From assembly GCA_963170055.1 (NCBI GenBank), contig CAUJGJ010000253.1, forward strand, positions 1-64,000: a DNA stretch of 64,000 bases. Reading direction: 5' to 3'. The notes beneath the pieces were generated by a model that searched no databases, had not been told where the DNA came from, and saw nothing but the letters and a program-made list of their open reading frames with translations. Below, one piece after another: positions 55,131 through 64,000 of the stretch (within the stretch, counting starts at the first letter, position 1; the number at the start of each line of letters is the position of its first letter). The DNA comes from Halisarca cf. caerulea (taxonomy: Eukaryota > Porifera > Demospongiae > Chondrillida > Halisarcidae). The translations under genes were made by a program, and so were the position numbers.

Positions 55131-58100
55131 AAATATTGGTATTAGCACCAGCATATCCAACACTACACAAATACGCCCACAGCACTTCGGAAATTTCATG
55201 TGTGTCCACTGGGAATGTGCGTGGTGCTAGTGCCAAATATTTGTATTTGCACCAGCATATCTAACACTACACAAATACGCCCACAGCACTTCAGAAACTT
55301 CATGTGTGTCCACTGGGAATGTGCGTGGTGCTAGTGCCAAATATTGGTATTAGCACCAGCATATCCATAACTACACAAATACGCCCACAGCGCTTCAGAA
55401 ACTTTATGTGAGTCCACTGGGAATGTGCGTGGTGCTAGTGCCAAATATTGGTATTAGCACCAGCATATACAACACTACACAAATACGCCCACAGTACTTA
55501 TGAAATATCATGTGTGTCTGCTAGGAATGTGCGTGGTGCTAGTGCCAAATATTGGTATTAGCACCAGCATATCCAACACTACACAAATACGCCCACAGCA
55601 CTTCGGAAACTTCATGTGTGTCCACTGGGAATGTGCGTGGTTCTAGTGCCAAATATTGGTATCAGCAACAGCATATCCAACACTACACAAATGCGCCCAC
55701 AGCACTTCAGAAACTTCATGTGTGTCCACTGGGAATATGCGTGGTGGTAGTGCCAAATATTGGTATTAGCACCAGCATATCCAACACTACACAAATGCGC
55801 CCACAGCACTTCAGAAACTTCATGTGTGTCCACTGGGAATGTGCGTGGTGCTAGTGCCAAATATTGGTATTAGCACCAGCATATCCAACACTACACAAAT
55901 ACGCTCACAGCAGTTAAGAAATTTCATGTGTGTCCACTGGGAATGTGCGTGGTGCTAGTGCCAAATATTGGTATTAGCACCAGCATATCCAACACTACAC
56001 AAATACGCCCACAGCACTTCAGAAACTTCATGTGTGTCCACTTGGAATGTGCGTGGTGCTAGTGCCAAATATTGGTATTAGCACCAACATATCCAATACT
56101 ACTCAAATACGCCCACAGCACTTCAGAAATTTCATGTGTGTCCACTGGGAATGTGCGTGGTGCTAGTGCCAAATATTTGTATTAGCACCAGCATATCAAA
56201 CACTACACAAATACGCCCACAGCACTTCGGAAACTTCATCTGTTTCCACTTGGAATGTGCGTGGTGCTAGTGCCAAATATTGGTATTAGCAACAGCATAT
56301 CCAACACTACACAAATACGCCCACAGCAGTTAAGAAATTTCATGTGTGTCCACTGGGAATGTGCGTGGTGCTAGTGCCAAATATTTGTATTTGCACCAGC
56401 ATATCTAACACTACACAAATACGCCCACAGCAGTTAAGAAACTTCATGTGTGTCCACTGGGAATGTGCGTGGTGCTAGTGCCAAATATTGGTATTAGCAC
56501 CAGCATATCCATAACTACACAAATACGCCCACAGCGCTTCAGAAACTTCGTGTGAGTCCACTGGGAATGTGCGTGGTGCTAGTGCCAAATATTGGTATTA
56601 GCACCAGCGTATCCAACACTACACAAATGCGCCCACAGCACTTCAGAAACTTCATGTGTGTCCACTGGGAATATGCGTGGTGGTAGTGCCAAATATTGGT
56701 ATTAGCACCAGCATATCCAACACTACACAAATGCGCCCACAGCACTTCAGAAACTTCATGTGTGTCCACTGGGAATGTGCGTGGTGCTAGTGCCAAATAT
56801 TGGTATTAGCACCAGCATATCCAACACTACACAAATACGCTCACAGCAGTTAAGAAATTTCATGTGTGTCCACTGGGAATGTGCGTGGTGCTAGTGCCAA
56901 ATATTGGTATTAGCACCAGCATATCCAACACTACACAAATACGCCCACAGCACTTCGGAAACTTCATGTGTGTCCACTGGGAATGTGCGTGGTTCTAGTG
57001 CCAAATATTGGTATCAGCAACAGCATATCCAACACTACACAAATACGCCCACAGCACTTCAGAATCTTCATGTGTGTCCACTTGGAATGTGCGTGGTGCT
57101 AGTGCCAAATATTTGTATTAGCAACAGCATATCCAACACTACACAAATACGCCCACAGCACTTCACAAACTTCATGTGTGTCCACTTGGAATGTGCGTGG
57201 TGCTAGTGCCAAATATTGGTATTAGCACCAGCATATCCAACACTACACAAATACGCCCACAGCACTTCGGAAACTTCATGTGTGTCCACTGGGAATGTGC
57301 GTGGTGCTAGTGCCAAATATTGGTATTAGCACCAGCATATCCAACACTACACAAATACGCCCACAGCACTTCAGAAACTTCATGTGTGTCCACTGGGAAT
57401 GTGCGTGGTGCTAGTGCCAAATATTGGTATTAGCACCAGCATATCCTACACTACACAAATACGCCCACAGCACTTCAGAAACTTCATGTGTGTCCACTGG
57501 GAATGTGCGTGGTGCTAGTGCCAAATATTGGTATTAGCACCAGCATATCCAACACTACACAAATACGCCCACAGCATATAAGAAACTTCATGTGTGTCCA
57601 CTGGGAATGTACGTGATGTTAGTGCCAAATATTGGTATTAGCACCAGCATATCCAACACTACACAAATAAGCTCACAGCACTTCAGAAACTTCATGTGTG
57701 TCTATTTAGAATGTGCGTGGTGCTAGTGCCAAATAATGGTATTAGCACCAACATATCCAACACTACTCAAATACGCCCACAGCACTTCAGAAACTTCATG
57801 TGTGTCCACTGGGAATGTGCGTGGTGCTAGTGCCAAATATTGGTATTAGCACCAGCGTATCCAACACTACACAAATGCGCCCACAGCACTTCAGAAACTT
57901 CATGTGTGTCCACTGGGAATATGCGTGGTGGTAGTGCCAAATATTGGTATTAGCACCAGCATATCCAACACTACACAAATGCGCCCACAGCACTTCAGAA
58001 ACTTCATGTGTGTCCACTGGGAATGTGCGTGGTGCTAGTGCCAAATATTGGTATTAGCACCAGCCTATCCAACACTACACAAATACGCTCACAGCAGTTA
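55131..58100. repeat. Mixed duplications of 9, 12 and 13 monomers
   Basis: A segment with CAAATGCGCCCAC, GGAATATGCG and GTGGTAGTGCC recurs near 55.69, 56.62 and 57.87 kb (936 and 1,248 bp apart). A second segment recurs 1,352 bp apart near 55.55 and 56.90 kb. TGCGCCC adds a third CpG to these monomers. All spacings are multiples of 104. Confidence 0.78.
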
Positions 58101-61100
58101 AGAAATTTCATGTGTGTCCACTGGGAATGTGCGTGGTGCTAGTGCCAAATATTGGTATTAGCACCAGCATATCCAACACTACACAAATACGCCCACAGCA
58201 CTTCAGAAACTTCACGTGTGTCCACTTGGAATGTGCGTGGTGCTAGTGCCAAATATTGGTATTAGCACCAACATATCCAATACTACTCAAATACGCCCAC
58301 AGCACTTCAGAAATTTCATGTGTGTCCACTGGGAATGTGCGTGGTGCTAGTGCCAAATATTTGTATTAGCACCAGCATATCAAACACTACACAAATACGC
58401 CCACAGCACTTCGGAAACTTCATCTGTTTCCACTTGGAATGTGCGTGGTGCTAGTGCCAAATATTGGTATTAGCAACAGCATATCCAACACTACACAAAT
58501 ACGCCCACAGCAGTTAAGAAATTTCATGTGTGTCCACTGGGAATGTGCGTGGTGCTAGTGCCAAATATTTGTATTTGCACCAGCATATCTAACACTACAC
58601 AAATACGCCCACAGCAGTTAAGAAACTTCATGTGTGTCCACTGGGAATGTGCGTGGTGCTAGTGCCAAATATTGGTATTAGCACCAGCATATCCATAACT
58701 ACACAAATACGCCCACAGCGCTTCAGAAACTTCGTGTGAGTCCACTGGGAATGTGCGTGGTGCTATTGCCAAATATTGGTATTAGCACCAGCATATCCAA
58801 CACTACACAAATACGCTCACAGCAGTTAAGAAATTTCATGTGTGTCCACTGGGAATGTGCGTGGTGCTAGTGCCAAATATTGGTATTAGCACCAACATAT
58901 CCAACACTACACAAATACGCCCACAGCACTTCAGAAATTTCATGTGTGTCCACTGGGAATGTGCGTGGTGCTAGTGCCAAATATTGGTATTTGCACCAGC
59001 ATATCCAACACTACATAAATACGCCCACAGCACTTCGGAAACTTCATCTGTGTCCACTGGGAATGTGCGTGGTGCTAGTGCCAAATATTGGTATCAGCAA
59101 CAGCATATCCAACACTACACAAATACGCCCACAGCACTTCAGAAACTTCATGTGTGTCCACTTGGAATGTGCGTGGTGCTAGTGCCAAATATTGGTATTA
59201 GCACCAGTATATCTAAAGCTACACAAATACGCCCACAGCACTTTTTAAACTTCATGTGTGTCAACTTGGAATGTGCATGGTGGTAGTGCTAAACATTGGT
59301 ATTAGGCAATAGCATATCCAACACTACACAAATGAACTCAAAGCAATTCAAAAACTTCATGGGTGTCCACTTGGAATGTGGGAGGTGCTAGTGCCAAATA
59401 TTGGTATTAGCACCAGCATATCCAACACTACACAAATACGCCCACAGAACTTCAGAAACTTCATGTGTGTCCACTGGGAATGTGCGTGGTGCTAGTGCCA
59501 AATATTGGTATTAGCACCAGCATGTCCAACACTACTCAAATACACCCACAGCACTTCAGAAACTTCATGTGTGTCCACTGGGAATGTGCGTGGTGCTAGT
59601 TCTAAATATTGGTATTAGAACCAGCACATCCAACACTACACAAATACGCCCTCAGATCTTCAGAAACTTCATGTGTACCTTCTGGGAATGTGCGTGGTGC
59701 TAGTGCCAAATATTGGTATTAGCACCAGCATATCCAACACTACACAAATGCGCCCACAGCAGTTAAGAAATTTCATGTGTGTCCACTGGGAATGTGCGTG
59801 GTGCTAGTGCCAAATATTGGTATTAGCACCAGCATATCCAACACTACACAAATACGCCCACAGCACTTCAGAAACTTCACGTGTGTCCACTTGGAATGTG
59901 CGTGGTGCTAGTGCCAAATATTGGTATTAGCACCAACATATCCAATACTACTCAAATACGCCCACAGCACTTCAGAAATTTCATGTGTGTCCACTGGGAA
60001 TGTGCGTGGTGCTAGTGCCAAATATTTGTATTAGCACCAGCATATCAAACACTACACAAATACGCCCACAGCACTTCGGAAACTTCATCTGTTTCCACTT
60101 GGAATGTGCGTGGTGCTAGTGCCAAATATTGGTATTAGCAACAGCATATCCAACACTACACAAATACGCCCACAGCAGTTAAGAAATTTCATGTGTGTCC
60201 ACTGGGAATGTGCGTGGTGCTAGTGCCAAATATTTGTATTTGCACCAGCATATCTAACACTACACAAATACGCCCACAGCAGTTAAGAAACTTCATGTGT
60301 GTCCACTGGGAATGTGCGTGGTGCTAGTGCCAAATATTGGTATTAGCACCAGCATATCCATAACTACACAAATACGCCCACAGCGCTTCAGAAACTTCGT
60401 GTGAGTCCACTGGGAATGTGCGTGGTGCTATTGCCAAATATTGGTATTAGCACCAGCCTATCCAACACTACACAAATACGCTCACAGCAGTTAAGAAATT
60501 TCATGTGTGTCCACTGGGAATGTGCGTGGTGCTAGTGCCAAATATTGGTATTAGCACCAGCATATCCAACACTACACAAATACGCCCACAGCACTTCAGA
60601 AACTTCACGTGTGTCCACTTGGAATGTGCGTGGTGCTAGTGCCAAATATTGGTATTAGCACCAACATATCCAATACTACTCAAATACGCCCACAGCACTT
60701 CAGAAATTTCATGTGTGTCCACTGGGAATGTGCGTGGTGCTAGTGCCAAATATTTGTATTAGCACCAGCATATCAAACACTACACAAATACGCCCACAGC
60801 ACTTCGGAAACTTCATCTGTTTCCACTTGGAATGTGCGTGGTGCTAGTGCCAAATATTGGTATTAGCAACAGCATATCCAACACTACACAAATACGCCCA
60901 CAGCAGTTAAGAAATTTCATGTGTGTCCACTGGGAATGTGCGTGGTGCTAGTGCCAAATATTTGTATTTGCACCAGCATATCTAACACTACACAAATACG
61001 CCCACAGCAGTTAAGAAACTTCATGTGTGTCCACTGGGAATGTGCGTGGTGCTAGTGCCAAATATTGGTATTAGCACCAGCATATCCATAACTACACAAA

Positions 61101-63870
61101 TACGCCCACAGCGCTTCAGAAACTTCGTGTGAGTCCACTGGGAATGTGCGTGGTGCTATTGCCAAATATTGGTATTAGCACCAGCATATCCAACACTACA
61201 CAAATACGCTCACAGCAGTTAAGAAATTTCATGTGTGTCCACTGGGAATGTGCGTGGTGCTAGTGCCAAATATTGGTATTAGCACCAACATATCCAACAC
61301 TACACAAATACGCCCACAGCACTTCAGAAATTTCATGTGTGTCCACTGGGAATGTGCGTGGTGCTAGTGCCAAATATTGGTATTTGCACCAGCATATCCA
61401 ACACTACATAAATACGCCCACAGCACTTCGGAAACTTCATCTGTGTCCACTGGGAATGTGCGTGGTGCTAGTGCCAAATATTGGTATCAGCAACAGCATA
61501 TCCAACACTACACAAATACGCCCACAGCACTTCAGAAACTTCATGTGTGTCCACTTGGAATGTGCGTGGTGCTAGTGCCAAATATTGGTATTAGCACCAG
61601 TATATCTAAAGCTACACAAATACGCCCACAGCACTTTTTAAACTTCATGTGTGTCAACTTGGAATGTGCATGGTGGTAGTGCTAAACATTGGTATTAGGC
61701 ACCAGCATATCCAACACTACACAAATGAACTCAAAGCAATTCAAAAACTTCATGGGTGTCCACTTGGAATGTGGGAGGTGCTAGTGCCAAATATTGGTAT
61801 TAGCACCAGCATATCCAACACTACACAAATACGCCCACAGAACTTCAGAAACTTCATGTGTGTCCACTGGGAATGTGCGTGGTGCTAGTGCCAAATATTG
61901 GTATTAGCACCAGCATGTCCAACACTACTCAAATACACCCACAGCACTTCAGAAACTTCATGTGTGTCCACTGGGAATGTGCGTGGTGCTAGTTCTAAAT
62001 ATTGGTATTAGAACCAGCACATCCAACACTACACAAATACGCCCTCAGATCTTCAGAAACTTCATGTGTACCTTCTGGGAATGTGCGTGGTGCTAGTGCC
62101 AAATATTGGTATTAGCACCAGCATATCCAACACTACACAAATGCGCCCACAGCAGTTAAGAAATTTCATGTGTGTCCACTGGGAATGTGCGTGGTGCTAG
62201 TGCCAAATATTGGTATTAGCACCAGCATATCCAACACTACACAAATACGCCCACAGCACTTCAGAAACTTCACGTGTGTCCACTTGGAATGTGCGTGGTG
62301 CTAGTGCCAAATATTGGTATTAGCACCAACATATCCAATACTACTCAAATACGCCCACAGCACTTCAGAAATTTCATGTGTGTCCACTGGGAATGTGCGT
62401 GGTGCTAGTGCCAAATATTTGTATTAGCACCAGCATATCAAACACTACACAAATACGCCCACAGCACTTCGGAAACTTCATCTGTTTCCACTTGGAATGT
62501 GCGTGGTGCTAGTGCCAAATATTGGTATTAGCAACAGCATATCCAACACTACACAAATACGCCCACAGCAGTTAAGAAATTTCATGTGTGTCCACTGGGA
62601 ATGTGCGTGGTGCTAGTGCCAAATATTTGTATTTGCACCAGCATATCTAACACTACACAAATACGCCCACAGCAGTTAAGAAACTTCATGTGTGTCCACT
62701 GGGAATGTGCGTGGTGCTAGTGCCAAATATTGGTATTAGCACCAGCATATCCATAACTACACAAATACGCCCACAGCGCTTCAGAAACTTCGTGTGAGTC
62801 CACTGGGAATGTGCGTGGTGCTATTGCCAAATATTGGTATTAGCACCAGCATATCCAACACTACACAAATACGCTCACAGCAGTTAAGAAATTTCATGTG
62901 TGTCCACTGGGAATGTGCGTGGTGCTAGTGCCAAATATTGGTATTAGCACCAACATATCCAACACTACACAAATACGCCCACAGCACTTCAGAAATTTCA
63001 TGTGTGTCCACTGGGAATGTGCGTGGTGCTAGTGCCAAATATTGGTATTTGCACCAGCATATCCAACACTACATAAATACGCCCACAGCACTTCGGAAAC
63101 TTCATCTGTGTCCACTGGGAATGTGCGTGGTGCTAGTGCCAAATATTGGTATCAGCAACAGCATATCCAACACTACACAAATACGCCCACAGCACTTCAG
63201 AAACTTCATGTGTGTCCACTTGGAATGTGCGTGGTGCTAGTGCCAAATATTGGTATTAGCACCAGTATATCTAAAGCTACACAAATACGCCCACAGCACT
63301 TTTTAAACTTCATGTGTGTCAACTTGGAATGTGCATGGTGGTAGTGCTAAACATTGGTATTAGGCACCAGCATATCCAACACTACACAAATGAACTCAAA
63401 GCAATTCAAAAACTTCATGGGTGTCCACTTGGAATGTGGGAGGTGCTAGTGCCAAATATTGGTATTAGCACCAGCATATCCAACACTACACAAATACGCC
63501 CACAGAACTTCAGAAACTTCATGTGTGTCCACTGGGAATGTGCGTGGTGCTAGTGCCAAATATTGGTATTAGCACCAGCATGTCCAACACTACTCAAATA
63601 CACCCACAGCACTTCAGAAACTTCATGTGTGTCCACTGGGAATGTGCGTGGTGCTAGTTCTAAATATTGGTATTAGAACCAGCACATCCAACACTACACA
63701 AATACGCCCTCAGATCTTCAGAAACTTCATGTGTACCTTCTGGGAATGTGCGTGGTGCTAGTGCCAAATATTGGTATTAGCACCAGCATATCCAACACTA
63801 CACAAATGCGCCCACAGCAGTTAAGAAATTTCATGTGTGTCCACTGGGAATGTGCGTGGTGCTAGTGCCA
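58100..63870. repeat. Two-block HOR: A (7-mer, 728 bp) and B (9-mer, 937 bp) in order A-B-A-A-B-A-B
   Basis: Block A is marked by TTCACGTGTG, with CACGTG at 58213, 59878, 60606 and 62271. Block B is marked by AATGAACTCAAAG at 59331, 61724 and 63389. A followed by B gives 1,665 bp (16 x 104 + 1), the +1 coming from TTAGGCA in block B. A-to-B marker distance is 1,118 bp in all three cases. Copies differ by a few bases, for example TTAGGCAATAGC near 59303 versus TTAGGCACCAGC near 61696, and GCCTATCC versus GCATATCC after block A. Confidence 0.87.
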
Positions 63871-64000
63871 AATATTTGTATTTTCACCAGCATATCCAAC
63901 ACTACACAAATACGCCCACAGTACTTATGAAATATCATGTGTGTCTGCTAGGAATGTGCGTGGTGCTAGTGCCAAATATTGGTATTAGCACCAGCATATC
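63871..64000. repeat. Array continues past the right edge
   Basis: After the third block B come a TTTTCACC dyad variant and a CTTATGAAATATC / TCTGCTAGG monomer, also used near 47.8, 50.4, 53.2 and 55.5 kb. The window then ends inside a consensus-like unit. Nothing suggests an array boundary. Confidence 0.8.

Larger units (their letters stand above)
1..64000 (+). repeat. Satellite DNA array, 104-bp monomer, about 615 units, head-to-tail
   Basis: The sequence repeats with a 104-bp period from the first to the last base, always in the same orientation, with CTGGGAATGTGCGTGG recurring each period. Every line read is recognisable satellite; I found no unique sequence and no inserted element. Most units are exactly 104 bp. 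Others are 102, 103 or 105 bp because of small private indels that then recur at HOR spacing. Both ends are cut inside or at the edge of a monomer, so the array is longer than the window. Arrays of this kind are typical of eukaryotic heterochromatin, often centromeric or pericentromeric; that placement is inference. Taxon and family name are not determinable here. Confidence 0.98.

Noticed and set aside
2484..58044. Minus-strand reading frames as evidence of inverted monomers
   Set aside because: They are reverse-strand readings of the same + oriented units. CTGGGAATGTGCGTGG and its variants stay on the + strand throughout.
1240..63553. Dozens of open reading frames of 63-120 codons on both strands, with the recurring peptide motifs CVVLVPNIGIS and VLIPIFGTSTTHIPSG
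   Set aside because: They are translations of the satellite itself. 104 is not a multiple of 3, so successive units are read in different frames. The two TAG triplets in the dyad arms (positions 20-22 and 39-41) stop every frame within a few units. The longest frames occur only where a TAG is mutated, for example GGTATTTGC, GGTATCAGC or GTGTCAG. Many begin at GTG, not ATG. None resembles a known protein or has independent codon use.
1..64000. CRISPR-like regular repeat
   Set aside because: There are no unique spacers between short repeats; the whole 104-bp unit is repeated, with variants shared at HOR spacing.
1..64000. CENP-B box or pJ-alpha-like site in the monomer
   Set aside because: The pattern TTCG, four bases, A, two bases, CGGG was looked for. 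The TTCGGAAACTTC variant has C where A is needed and no CGGG, and the rare CCGGGA sites (near 43467 and 46170) have no TTCG upstream at the right distance.
1..64000. Telomeric repeat, rDNA, tRNA or a transposon within the array
   Set aside because: No telomere-like hexamer runs, no long non-satellite insertions, no target-site duplications, and no tRNA A/B-box arrangement were seen on reading through the window.

Overview
The whole 64 kb window is one uninterrupted tandem array of a single satellite DNA family. The repeat unit is 104 bp, about 46% G+C, and roughly 615 units fit in the window. Every unit I followed lies head-to-tail in the same orientation. The array runs off both ends of the window. 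I see no unique sequence, transposon insertion, inversion, RNA gene or credible protein-coding gene. Long homogeneous satellite like this, with multi-unit higher-order repeats (HORs), points to eukaryotic pericentromeric, centromeric or other heterochromatic DNA, probably from a long-read assembly. The species cannot be named from the sequence, and I do not recognise the monomer as a named satellite.

Monomer anatomy, counting from CTGGGAATG as position 1: a T/G-rich stretch (about 96 to 28, across the unit junction) carries one CpG at 12-13. A strong dyad sits at 15-45. An A/C-rich stretch (about 42-84) carries a second CpG at 70-71. A short variable box at about 79-92 separates most of the monomer subtypes. 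The dyad has two 14-nt arms around a 3-nt ATA loop, with 12 Watson-Crick pairs and 2 G-T pairs. Six further pairs flank it beyond a small internal loop. This is the most distinctive element in the window and is repeated hundreds of times at 104-bp spacing.

Layout, from diagnostic variants and indels: (1) 1-1,089 mixed monomers; (2) 1,090-8,175, a 17-monomer HOR (1,769 bp) with a 10-monomer (1,040 bp) duplication at its right end; (3) 8,176-10,434 mixed; (4) 10,435-23,980, a 24-monomer (2,496 bp) duplication grading into 10-monomer (1,039-1,040 bp) repeats; (5) 23,981-37,400, a compound HOR of a 936-bp 9-mer and a 1,974-bp 19-mer (2,910 bp together), ending in consecutive 9-mers; (6) 37,401-46,400, shuffled monomers with 5-, 6-, 7-, 9-, 12- and 26-monomer spacings; (7) 46,405-47,856, a 7-monomer (726 bp) tandem duplication; (8) 48,235-49,282, an island of decayed monomers; (9) 49,283-58,100, 26/27-monomer and 7-monomer duplications; (10) 58,100-63,870, two blocks of 7 and 9 monomers in the order A-B-A-A-B-A-B.

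No genes work together here. The biology is in the array: local amplification of successive HOR families, a conserved dyad in each unit, a variable box, and HOR-restricted variants such as a CACGTG palindrome. All boundaries were read by eye from diagnostic variants and are good to about one monomer.
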